From: CAWUKT01 sp041565275
Lineage (GTDB): Bacteria > Bacteroidota > Bacteroidia > J057 > JADKCL01
Direction of reading: 5' to 3'
Length of the DNA stretch: 7,792 nt
NCBI GenBank assembly: GCA_041565275.1
Contig: JBFGVE010000137.1
Span: 1-7,792 of the forward strand
Both the position numbers and the translations under genes were made by a program. Below, piece after piece: positions 1 through 7,309 of this stretch. Every line of letters begins with the position of its first letter. The stretch's first letter is position 1. Under the pieces are notes generated by a model. It worked only from the letters and a program-made list of their open reading frames with translations. It made no database searches and was not told the origin of the DNA.

Positions 1-125
1 AAGGGGTTTTTGCCAGTGGTGATGCCCAGGATTTTGTGTACAGGCAGGCTGTGACTGCAGCGGCAACAGGATGTATGGCCGCACTGGATGCAGAACGGTG
101 GCTAAAAGAGAATGGTTTGCATTGA
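1..125 (+). CDS. trxB: Thioredoxin reductase, C-terminal end (partial)
   Basis: This is the last 40 codons of a thioredoxin reductase, the NADPH- and FAD-dependent flavoenzyme that re-reduces thioredoxin in the cytoplasm. The frame begins at base 3 and stops with TGA at 123-125. What can be seen is GVFASGDAQD followed by YRQAVTAAATGCMAALDAER, which matches the family's C-terminal FAD-binding signature (usually GVFAAGD, then YRQA, then TGCMAALDAER). The NADPH-binding domain and the redox CxxC pair lie before the window, so activity cannot be judged here. Two small deviations are visible: Ser replaces the second Ala of the usual GVFAAGD, and Ala replaces the usual Gly in the AAGTG stretch. The gene converges on the giant gene ending at 214, and no rho-independent terminator is evident after its stop. 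Family assignment is near certain; other flavin reductases of the same superfamily lack this full signature. Confidence 0.95.
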   Translation, partial: GVFASGDAQDFVYRQAVTAAATGCMAALDAERWLKENGLH

Positions 126-136
126 TTCTCATCCGA

Positions 137-195
137 AGTATAGTGCTGCCTCTAGTATAGTAGTATAGTGCTGACTTTAGTATAGTGCTGCCTTT
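137..195. repeat. Tandem repeat of a 17-bp unit between convergent genes
   Basis: Three full copies of agtatagtgctgcctt(t) lie at 137-153, 162-178 and 179-195. A truncated copy of the first 8 bases (agtatagt, 154-161) sits between copies 1 and 2. The full copies differ from each other at no more than two positions: c instead of t near the end of copy 1, and a instead of c in copy 2. Together they fill most of the 88-bp gap between the thioredoxin reductase stop and the stop of the giant gene. The unit is not palindromic and has no T-tract, so it does not look like a terminator. Slipped-strand expansion is the simplest origin. The function is unknown. Confidence 0.9.
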
Positions 196-213
196 GCTTC
201 ACCCTGCAAGAGT

Positions 214-3200
214 TTACTTTTTGATGAGTCGAATATGATCCTCTTCCCTTGAATTTCGATTACGGAGGGCCAGAATATACATACCAGAGCTAATGGCCTG
301 AAGTCCCAGTTTGTGACATCCAATTCCTTTGCTCATTTCTATGGTCTCTTCTATGACGATCTTTCCATAGACATCAACGATCTGAATTTCATAAATATCA
401 TCTTCCGGTACATAAACCTCAAGATTCACAGCTTCACGCGTTGGATTTGGATATAACCCAACTATTTGCATGCCTGCATTGGCTTCGAAATACAAACTGA
501 TGATATCGGAGTAGTCTACCTCTCCATTTTGATCTATAAATCTCAGTCGATAAAAATTATGACCGGGAATGGGCCTGGAATCTGTATAGCTGTATTTATA
601 GTTGGTGTTAATGCTGCCCGCTTGGGCTCCTTCAGATTGGAATTCTGATCCACTGACCCTCCCAACTTGTGAAAAATTTTCTCCATCTACACTGCGTTCC
701 ACTTCAAAGTGTCCTGATAAGCTACCGTCCGTAGTCACTACCCATTCCAGTTCATGGACGTCATTGATTCGATATCCTTCAAAGAGTTCATACGCGACCT
801 GGAGAGGACAATCCACTCTGATCTGACCGTTGTTATTTCCGGTGAAGTCAAACCCGTCGATTTGGATAATATGGTTTGTACCGATTGGGGCAGAATACCC
901 CCGGCTAAAGAAGAAAGTCGTTCCCAGGCAGGCGTCTGTTTGTTCGCAATCCAACAAGTTGTCGGGTATGTTGTCGCATGGGCTTGCATCCTGGTACATC
1001 GCAATAGAGACCCCATCGGTTGCCTGACTCAAAATACAGCTTCCTCCAATAGTACCTGTAACGGTAACTACATAATTTTCACAGGTATTGGTATAGGAAA
1101 AATAGACTGAATGTCCAGGGGTGGTTCCGTCCCCACATTCAAAATAACCAGGGTCAATGGGTGGATTTTCACCATTGGCATTGTCAGTATCCCAGCAGTA
1201 CCATATCCCATCTTGCATTGGCGTGGCAGTATTGCAATCGTCCGAGCCGCAGCGGTCCGTTAAACACAATCCAAAATCTTCGTTGATGTCATCTCCGCCA
1301 TCGTCAAATACCTGCAGGTAATAGGTCTGGCCGGGAGTACCTGTGACGTAATAGGTGGGATCATTTAGCAAGCCTCCCTGGTCACAATCAACAGGTGTCA
1401 GGGAATTACAGGGACCCTCCCAGGCAGCGACAGTCAACTCAGAGTTGTTGATCCCGAGGAAACCATAATCGTCATTGCCCTCCATGAGTACGTTTCCACT
1501 TTGCGGCATGGTAAAAGAAAACCAGATGTCGCCACAATTGGTGCCGCAAGCTTGACTGTTTGTAGAAACTGTAGGGTCACCGTAATTAAATACGTTCCAG
1601 GCACCACTGCCCTGACAAGGTTCCGTTCCAATTGGGAGTGGAAAAGCTCCACCACAATCGTCATTTCCCGGGCCGGAATAGGTGGGTTGAGGATCAGTTA
1701 GGGTGATCTCAAAGTCACCATAATCGCCTAATATGTCTACTCCGTCAATTTGAATAACATAGGTATCTCCGGGGATGAGGCAGTCTTCGGTAAAGTCCGA
1801 GTCAAAACTGAGGAGGTTATTGTGGTTGTTTCCAATTTGTTCAAGGCTGTCAAAGTCACAGGTCCCATTGCTGTGATAAAGGTTGAAATTAACATCGATC
1901 CCTTGGATGCTGTTGATGTCAATTGTTGCTTGTCCTGAAGGGGGAGCGACAAAAGTATACCAAACAGTTTCGTCATTGCCGGCCACATTAGGTTCATTGG
2001 GTTCGGTGGTGGCACAATCGTTGGTGCCAGCTATTGGGCCAAGGGTACCCGTACCAAGGTCACCCAAAAAGATAGCCGTGCAGATGTTGTCATTAAAAGG
2101 CGAACTGGTAGGACTGCCGTTGTCTGTTACTGCGATGTCGAAGGTGCCATTGTCTCCAACGATATCCAAACCATCGACCTGTATGTAGTAAGTAGTATTG
2201 GGAAGGAGGCAAGGCTCGATCAAGGTGATATCGCTGCTCAATATATTGTCTGCACTTGAGATCTGTACAAGGTCCGCAAAGTTGCAAGTGGCTGGAGGAG
2301 GAGCCATGTAGAGATTAACGCCTGCATCAATACCGACTGTGTTGGTGATGGCAATGGTGATCTCACCTACCATTCCACTGGTTGTGAATTCAAACCACAC
2401 TGTCTCATCACATGTGAGCGCGCTCACAGTATTGCAGTTGTCGACATTGGGTTCTCCCATTTCGGTGGCGGCGCAGAAATTATTGGAACTGATGGTAGGC
2501 GAGGATCCACCCGAAGGAACAGTGCCAAGGGAAGTCGCATTACAAATACTGTCATTAACAGGATAGCTGTTGAGACTGCCATCATCAGAAACCTGAATGT
2601 CGAAAGTTCCATTGTCTCCCAGAACATCCAAGCCATCTACCTGGATGTAATAGGTGGTGTTGGGAGTCAAACAGGGAATTGAGACAGATACATCAGAACT
2701 AACTAAATTATCAGCATTCTCAACCAGGGTAAAGTCACTGAAATTGCAGCTCCCCTGTGGAGAAACTGCATAAATATTCACATTGGCGTCAATACCTGAA
2801 GTATTGGTAATATCAACAGTGGTCAATCCGGGGTTAGCTGGTGTCGTAAATGTGTACCAGACCGTTTCGTCGCAGAAGGGATCACTCAGAACATTGCAGG
2901 TGCTGACATTAGGCTCTCCGGGTTCAGTCGTTGCACAGAAATTGAAAGTGCTCAGTACTGGAGTTGATCCTCCTATAGGTACGCTTCCAATATTGACAGC
3001 ATTGCAAATGTCATCGTTGGGAGAGAATGTGCTGGGGTTACCGTCGTCACTTACCTGTATATCAAAAGTACCATTGTCACCAAGTACATCCACGCCATCG
3101 AGCTGGATGAAGTAGGTCGTGTTGGGTTGCAGGCAGGCCTCAGAAAGAGAAATGTTTTGGTTGGCAATGACCGCAGACGTATTGTCGAGCTCGGTAATGT

Positions 3201-6200
3201 CTGAAAATGCACAATTCGGTGGATTGTCAGCCCTGTAAATCGTCAAGGCTGGGGCAAGCCCGCCTGACACATTGAGTACGTCGACGGTGACGAGTCCGGG
3301 AGTGGCAGAGGTAGTAAAAGCAAACCATACCGTTTCGTCGTAGAAGATATCTGTAATGTCTGCCAGCCCACTCACATTGGGTTCAATGGGTTCTTCTCCC
3401 GCGCATAAATTATTGCCACTGAATGTCGTCGTAGAGCCACCTGAAGGTACAACTCCGAGATTTTGGGCAGCGCAGATGCTATCATAGGCAACCTGGGGTT
3501 GTGGCACTGCATCATCGGTGACCTGAATGTCAAAGGTGCCGTAGTTCCCGAGCAGGTCACCTCCATCAACCTGGATATAATACAACGAGTTGGGATCGAG
3601 ACAAGGAAGGTCCAGACTTACATTAAAGCTGACCAGGTTGTCTGCATCTCCAAGAAACTGCAGGTCATTGAAGTTACAGGTAGCCCCTCCGGGAGCAGCG
3701 TAGACAGAAATATTGGCATCAATCCCCGAAGCATTGAGGACGTCTACCGTTATGGTACCGGGGTTGTTGTTGGTAGTAAAGGTGAACCACACGGTTTCAT
3801 CGCAGATGAAATTGAAGAAGGATGAGCATTGGTCAACTCCGGGTTCACCATTTTCTGTTGTGGCGCAGAAGTTGGATGTACTTACAGGTGGGGTTGCGAG
3901 TCCAGAAGGTACAACACCCAGCGCAACAGGGCTGCAAAGGATATCGTTTGTGGGCAGAGGAATAAAGGCAGGATCTTCCGATATCGTCAGATCAAAATAC
4001 CCTTCCACCCACACTGAGGGAAGTGGAGGGGGAGGAAGCAATGAGCCGTCTACCTGGACATAATATATCCGGCCGGGATCAAGGCAAGTGATCGTCAGGC
4101 TTTCATCAAAGAAGACAGGGTCGTAGTCACTGTCGGCTTCTTCCAGGACACCTGAGCAAGTATTGTCATCGGAGGCATAAACAGCAACCTGAAGGTCAAG
4201 ATCATCACCACGGCTAAGCGGATCGGTATTCAGATCAAGGGTAACATTGCCGGATGGAGGAGCAATAAAGGAGTACCAGACTGTTTGATCCAGGCCAAAT
4301 GCATTTGGGATAGGTTCCCCCGGATCAACGGTTGCACAGAAATTGTGTTGTTCTCCGGAGGTTACAGATCCTGCAGCAGGAACAGGCCCCAGGGCAGTGG
4401 CTCCACAAATTGAATCGTTGGTGATAGGGGGTGGCCCGGGTTCTTCGGTAACCGTGAGGCCAAAGAAGCCGTCAACCTCATCAGCATCATCGGATCCGTC
4501 TATCATTATCCAGTAAGGGCGGCTAGGTTCCAGGCATTCGACCAAAACGTCTTCGTCCCTGCTCAGCGGGGGAAATTCCAACAGGTCATTGAAATCGCAT
4601 CCTGCTTCAGTCAGTGTACCAGTACAGGTATCTCCAGCGGCCGCGAACACAGCGATCTGAAGATCAATATAATCACCTACATTGAGTGGGTCACTGGTTG
4701 CAGAGATTGTAACCCGCCCGGAAGACGGTGCGATGAATTGGTACCAAACGGTCATGTTGGTCCCGAAACAGGAAGGGATGGGTTCCGAAAGATTGTTGGC
4801 ACAGAAATTAGTCTGGACACCCGGTGTTGAAACGGAGCCTCCCGTAGGATCTCCCAGCAAAATTGCACTGCATATGGAATCGTTGGGGGCCGCAGTGACT
4901 CCGTAATCGTCTACGGTAAGGTCAAAGATTCCTTCATCAAGTGGTAGTAAATTAACGAAGTCTGTCAACCCGTCCACCTGGATATAATAAATTCTGGATG
5001 TATCCAGGCACTTCAGACGCATGGATTGTTGTCCGTCAATGCTAAAGGAAATTGGATCGTCGTAGCTTTCTATTTCGGCAAAAAAACCATTGCAACTGTC
5101 GTTGGATGATTCCCAGACAGATAGTTGGAGGTCTATGTTGTCACTTCCTGTATTCAGTAACTGAATTTCAACGGACCCGGATGGAGGAGGAATGAAGGAG
5201 TACCATACTGTTTTTTCAACATTATGAGACAACGGAATAGGTTCATTTGCTTCGATACCTGAGCAGTAATTGTTCTGGTTGTTGCGTACAATCCCACCTG
5301 CGGCAGGGATAGTACCAAGAAAGTCTGCATTGCAGATCAGGTCATTTGGTGCTCTGGGTACACCGTCATCAGACACGGTGAGGCCTATGAACCCCTCAAC
5401 ATTGATAAATGCACCGTCTAACTGCACAAAATATGTGGTATTGGGTTGAAGACATTCTACCACCAGATCTTCCCCTTCAAGGATGAGAGGAACATCAGGA
5501 TCATAATCACAATCAACTTCAGTAAGCGCACCTGTGCAGGTACCATTGCTGGAGCTGTAGATCGCAACTTGCAGGTCAACATTGTCATTTAAGTTTAGTG
5601 GGTCAGTAGTAGCATTGAGGGTCATCTCCCATCCGACACTGGCCCCGGTAGTAAACTGAACCCAAATCGTTTGATCTATCCCATACAAGCACCCCGGTGC
5701 GTTGGGTTCACCAGTTTGGATCGTTGCACAGAAGTTGTTCATGTTATTGTTGTTCTGAGAACCACCAAATGGGATTGTACCAAGATCCAATGCATCGCAG
5801 ATATCGTCATTTGTTGGCTGCAAAATCCCATTATCTGACACCTGAACTCCAAAGAAACCTTCAGTATTCAGCCCTGAACCATCTACCTGAATATAATAAG
5901 TAGTATTGGGCCTTAAACAACCAACCGTCATGTCAACACCAAAAGTGATATCATCTTGGGATTCAATCTCACTGAATGAACCATTACAGGTTCCGTTGGA
6001 AGATTCCCAAAGAGCAATCTGGAGATCAATTTGATCTCCATTGTTCAGAGGATCATTTAACCCGCTGATAGTAGTTTCGGTACCTATGGTAGCTCCCGTA
6101 GTGAAAGAATACCATTGGGTTTGATCTATGGCAAATGCACTGGGGTCTGGTTCGCCTGCCTGAGTACCCGAGCAGAAATTATTGAAGGTGTTATTTTGAA

Positions 6201-7266
6201 GATTACCACCGATGTTTATTGTACCTAAGTTGAACGCATTGCATAATTCATCTGCCACTCCTGCTTGCACACTGTTATCATTGACAATGACATTGAAAAT
6301 TCCGGAATTACCTGTGATATCAAGTCCATCAACCTGGATCCAGTAAGTGGTATTGGGTTGCGGGCAGGTAATCCCTACGGTCACATCAGATTCCCCAAAA
6401 GGATTTGGAAATGAAGACGCATCATTGATCAACACAAGGTCGTTCAGCGTATTGCAATTGCCGGGGTCAGTATAGATTCCACAATAAGCGTCCATTCCGC
6501 TACCTGTAGCATCAATCTCAACTGAGATGGTTTGGGCTACCGAAGCACCGGTAGTGAATTGGTACCAGACAGATGGGTCATTGGAACAGTTGGGTTCTCC
6601 CCCTTGACAATCATTACAGGCACTCTGGTTACTTTGGTTGTTCAAGTTAAGGCTACCCCCAAATTGAAGGGTACCCAAGTTCCCGGCATTGCACATGTCA
6701 TTGTTGTAATCCTCGGGAATGAAACTTCCGGAAACCTCCCATCGCCCTCGGTAGGAATAGGTCACACAACTACAGTCACCTCCACCACCCAGACTTTGTT
6801 GAGCTTGGTTAAAGATCCCATTTGCAGTTCCCGGAAAAGAAAAATTCTGAAAAGCACTGTTGTCTGAGCAGGTAAGGCTTCCAAAGGTACAGGTACACAA
6901 TGCATCCGCTTCATCTACATACCACGTAAATCCAAGGCTGCCGGAAGGCCAATCCCCACTGCAATTATAGGTTTCGTCAAACAAAACTTCATTGACAGGA
7001 TCAACGAATGGTGGATTTGTATTTCCATTGCTATTGTTACATCTGTTGGTGATGCCTCCACCTTCCCATGAAAAAAAATGATCGTTAGGGCTTCCAAATA
7101 AGCCAGGGTCACAACCACTGCACCCAGCTACAGATATCTCATAAACAACGAATCGAAGTCGTTTCTGTGCCTTTGTTTTATTCGGAGAAATTAATAAAAG
7201 CAGGAAGATGACAAAGAAACCTGTTATGACAGGGCTGGAAGATATGACAGGGTTGGAAGCTTTCAT
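214..7266 (-). CDS. Giant secreted multi-repeat surface protein with T9SS sorting domain
   Basis: This intact 2350-residue protein is exported by Sec and then the type IX system to the cell surface; adhesion or matrix building is inferred, and no catalytic motif is visible. Residues 1-33 are a signal peptide with hydrophobic core 14-27, probably cut after TKA so that Gln34 is first. Residues 35-187 are a Cys-rich domain I cannot assign. Residues 188-1867 hold eleven PPC-like beta-sandwich repeats, and 1868-2152 two divergent copies. Residues 2165-2262 are FN3-like (HFEVERSVDG, YRLRFIDQNGEVDYSDI). Residues 2268-2350 form a type A T9SS sorting domain (YPNP at 2272-2275, ending RLIKK). The start at 7264-7266 is chosen because no other Met precedes the signal core. 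The AAAGGA just before it is too close to the ATG for a normal ribosome binding site. The small secreted gene 43 bp upstream suggests an operon. Domain architecture is secure; the ligand is unknown. Confidence 0.95.
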   Translation of the reverse strand: MKASNPVISSSPVITGFFVIFLLLLISPNKTKAQKRLRFVVYEISVAGCSGCDPGLFGSPNDHFFSWEGGGITNRCNNSNGNTNPPFVDPVNEVLFDETYNCSGDWPSGSLGFTWYVDEADALCTCTFGSLTCSDNSAFQNFSFPGTANGIFNQAQQSLGGGGDCSCVTYSYRGRWEVSGSFIPEDYNNDMCNAGNLGTLQFGGSLNLNNQSNQSACNDCQGGEPNCSNDPSVWYQFTTGASVAQTISVEIDATGSGMDAYCGIYTDPGNCNTLNDLVLINDASSFPNPFGESDVTVGITCPQPNTTYWIQVDGLDITGNSGIFNVIVNDNSVQAGVADELCNAFNLGTINIGGNLQNNTFNNFCSGTQAGEPDPSAFAIDQTQWYSFTTGATIGTETTISGLNDPLNNGDQIDLQIALWESSNGTCNGSFSEIESQDDITFGVDMTVGCLRPNTTYYIQVDGSGLNTEGFFGVQVSDNGILQPTNDDICDALDLGTIPFGGSQNNNNMNNFCATIQTGEPNAPGCLYGIDQTIWVQFTTGASVGWEMTLNATTDPLNLNDNVDLQVAIYSSSNGTCTGALTEVDCDYDPDVPLILEGEDLVVECLQPNTTYFVQLDGAFINVEGFIGLTVSDDGVPRAPNDLICNADFLGTIPAAGGIVRNNQNNYCSGIEANEPIPLSHNVEKTVWYSFIPPPSGSVEIQLLNTGSDNIDLQLSVWESSNDSCNGFFAEIESYDDPISFSIDGQQSMRLKCLDTSRIYYIQVDGLTDFVNLLPLDEGIFDLTVDDYGVTAAPNDSICSAILLGDPTGGSVSTPGVQTNFCANNLSEPIPSCFGTNMTVWYQFIAPSSGRVTISATSDPLNVGDYIDLQIAVFAAAGDTCTGTLTEAGCDFNDLLEFPPLSRDEDVLVECLEPSRPYWIMIDGSDDADEVDGFFGLTVTEEPGPPPITNDSICGATALGPVPAAGSVTSGEQHNFCATVDPGEPIPNAFGLDQTVWYSFIAPPSGNVTLDLNTDPLSRGDDLDLQVAVYASDDNTCSGVLEEADSDYDPVFFDESLTITCLDPGRIYYVQVDGSLLPPPPLPSVWVEGYFDLTISEDPAFIPLPTNDILCSPVALGVVPSGLATPPVSTSNFCATTENGEPGVDQCSSFFNFICDETVWFTFTTNNNPGTITVDVLNASGIDANISVYAAPGGATCNFNDLQFLGDADNLVSFNVSLDLPCLDPNSLYYIQVDGGDLLGNYGTFDIQVTDDAVPQPQVAYDSICAAQNLGVVPSGGSTTTFSGNNLCAGEEPIEPNVSGLADITDIFYDETVWFAFTTSATPGLVTVDVLNVSGGLAPALTIYRADNPPNCAFSDITELDNTSAVIANQNISLSEACLQPNTTYFIQLDGVDVLGDNGTFDIQVSDDGNPSTFSPNDDICNAVNIGSVPIGGSTPVLSTFNFCATTEPGEPNVSTCNVLSDPFCDETVWYTFTTPANPGLTTVDITNTSGIDANVNIYAVSPQGSCNFSDFTLVENADNLVSSDVSVSIPCLTPNTTYYIQVDGLDVLGDNGTFDIQVSDDGSLNSYPVNDSICNATSLGTVPSGGSSPTISSNNFCAATEMGEPNVDNCNTVSALTCDETVWFEFTTSGMVGEITIAITNTVGIDAGVNLYMAPPPATCNFADLVQISSADNILSSDITLIEPCLLPNTTYYIQVDGLDIVGDNGTFDIAVTDNGSPTSSPFNDNICTAIFLGDLGTGTLGPIAGTNDCATTEPNEPNVAGNDETVWYTFVAPPSGQATIDINSIQGIDVNFNLYHSNGTCDFDSLEQIGNNHNNLLSFDSDFTEDCLIPGDTYVIQIDGVDILGDYGDFEITLTDPQPTYSGPGNDDCGGAFPLPIGTEPCQGSGAWNVFNYGDPTVSTNSQACGTNCGDIWFSFTMPQSGNVLMEGNDDYGFLGINNSELTVAAWEGPCNSLTPVDCDQGGLLNDPTYYVTGTPGQTYYLQVFDDGGDDINEDFGLCLTDRCGSDDCNTATPMQDGIWYCWDTDNANGENPPIDPGYFECGDGTTPGHSVYFSYTNTCENYVVTVTGTIGGSCILSQATDGVSIAMYQDASPCDNIPDNLLDCEQTDACLGTTFFFSRGYSAPIGTNHIIQIDGFDFTGNNNGQIRVDCPLQVAYELFEGYRINDVHELEWVVTTDGSLSGHFEVERSVDGENFSQVGRVSGSEFQSEGAQAGSINTNYKYSYTDSRPIPGHNFYRLRFIDQNGEVDYSDIISLYFEANAGMQIVGLYPNPTREAVNLEVYVPEDDIYEIQIVDVYGKIVIEETIEMSKGIGCHKLGLQAISSGMYILALRNRNSREEDHIRLIKK
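217..465 (-). other. Type A T9SS C-terminal sorting domain
   Basis: Residues 2268-2350 carry the hallmarks of this roughly 80-residue domain: VGLYPNPTREAVNLEV at the start, IYEIQIVDVYGKIVIEE in the middle, and GMYILALRNR...HIRLIKK at the end. The domain directs the protein through the T9SS outer-membrane translocon. In characterised systems it is then cleaved and the protein is linked to lipopolysaccharide or released. The T9SS machinery itself is not in this window. Confidence 0.95.
481..774 (-). other. FN3-like beta-sandwich linker domain
   Basis: Residues 2165-2262 of the giant protein show ELEWVVTTDG, then HFEVERSVDGENFSQVG, then KYSYTDSRP, and finally NFYRLRFIDQNGEVDYSDI. This is the familiar pattern of the fibronectin type III-like domain that very often sits just before the T9SS sorting domain in Bacteroidota proteins. 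It is likely a spacer between the repeat stalk and the anchor. Confidence 0.75.
811..1665 (-). other. Two divergent repeat copies (R12, R13) before the linker
   Basis: Residues 1868-2005 (R12) open with NDDCGGA and keep the CGDIWFSFTMPQSG strand and TYYLQVFDDGGDD, but lack the PNTTYYIQVDG form. Residues 2006-2152 (R13) open with SDDCNTA, keep HSVYFSYTN and end with HIIQIDGFDFTGNNNGQIRV. R12 is close to the common PPC-like form seen in many Bacteroidota surface proteins; R13 is the most divergent member and has lost the DETVW core. Both probably fold like the main repeats, though the R13 assignment is weaker. Confidence 0.65.
1666..6705 (-). repeat. Array of eleven PPC-like domain repeats (R1-R11)
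   Basis: Each repeat is 143-157 residues and opens with NDxxC. It continues with a LGxxPxGGS stretch, NNFCA..GEP, an aromatic DETVWYxFTT strand, GxCxF/G, and a closing CLxPNTTYYIQVDG with GxFxIxVSDDG. Repeat starts by residue are R1 188, R2 338, R3 486, R4 641, R5 795, R6 950, R7 1107, R8 1261, R9 1417, R10 1571 and R11 1725. Four cysteines (NDxxC, NNFC, GTC, CLxP) recur in R2-R11. The copies fall into three classes. R1 stands alone. R2-R6 have DPLNxxDxxDLQVA and the SSNGTCxG type. R7-R11 have GIDANVNIY, CNFxDL and GDNGTFDIQV. The fold call rests on the VWYxF...YYIQVDG pattern of PPC or CUB-like beta-sandwiches; the exact family cannot be settled by eye. Confidence 0.85.
6706..7164 (-). other. 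Cys-rich N-terminal domain of unknown family
   Basis: Residues 35-187 of the giant protein are unlike the repeats that follow. The domain opens with an alternating beta-like stretch (RLRFVVYEISVAG). It contains nine cysteines, at 49, 52, 76, 102, 124, 126, 133, 165 and 167, three pairs of which are close together (CSGC, CTC, CSC). Several aromatic and Gly/Asn-rich segments are present, including FTWYVDEAD at 113-121. Its position at the mature N-terminus would place it farthest from the T9SS anchor end, as a tip or ligand-binding domain; that role is inferred from position only. The odd number of cysteines means at least one is unpaired or pairs elsewhere. Confidence 0.6.
7168..7266 (-). other. 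Signal peptide of the giant surface protein
   Basis: Residues 1-33 form an unusually long n-region (MKASNPVISSSPVITG), a hydrophobic core FFVIFLLLLI, and a short polar c-region ending TKA before Gln34. A Gln right after the cut is common in Bacteroidota exported proteins. There is no lipobox Cys, so the mature protein is not a lipoprotein. Confidence 0.85.
7225..7259. repeat. 18-bp tandem duplication inside the signal-peptide coding region
   Basis: The 17-base stretch tatgacagggctggaag at 7225-7241 recurs at 7243-7259 with one change (c to t), giving an 18-bp period, which is exactly six codons. In the protein this appears as SNPVIS followed by SSPVIT, just before the hydrophobic core. It looks like a recent in-frame duplication that lengthened the n-region without disturbing the frame. 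Confidence 0.8.
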
Positions 7267-7309
7267 ATTCCTTTGAAATAATCTTTCTGTCTTTGGTCGC
7301 AGGGGTAGT

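Noticed and set aside
108..130. Inverted repeat gagaat/attctc around the thioredoxin reductase stop, as a terminator
   Set aside because: The stem is only 6 bp with an 11-nt loop and no following T-tract.
137..195. CRISPR-like array
   Set aside because: The units are 17 bp and directly abutting or truncated, with no unique spacers between them and no cas genes nearby.
754..1110. Plus-strand open frame of 118 codons
   Set aside because: It is antisense to the R13 and FN3-like coding region and shows no family pattern.
3463..3825. Plus-strand open frame of 120 codons opposite the giant gene
   Set aside because: It lies wholly antisense to a well-supported repeat-domain gene, has no recognisable domain or signal, and is explained by the base composition of the repeats.
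2783..4063. Plus-strand open frames with similar proteins (MASIPE... at 2783-3115 and 3713-4063; relatives at 1883-2188 and 4682-4906)
   Set aside because: The resemblance suggested a repeated antisense gene family, but each lies at the same place in a sense-strand repeat, so their likeness is a mirror of the repeat array.
811..6705. Possible metalloprotease or other enzyme domain, since PPC domains often accompany peptidases
   Set aside because: No HExxH, serine-protease triad motif or other catalytic signature is seen anywhere in the 2350 residues.
7267..7275. AAAGGA before the giant gene as a Shine-Dalgarno site
   Set aside because: It sits only two bases before the ATG, too close for normal pairing, and Bacteroidota often do not use such sites.
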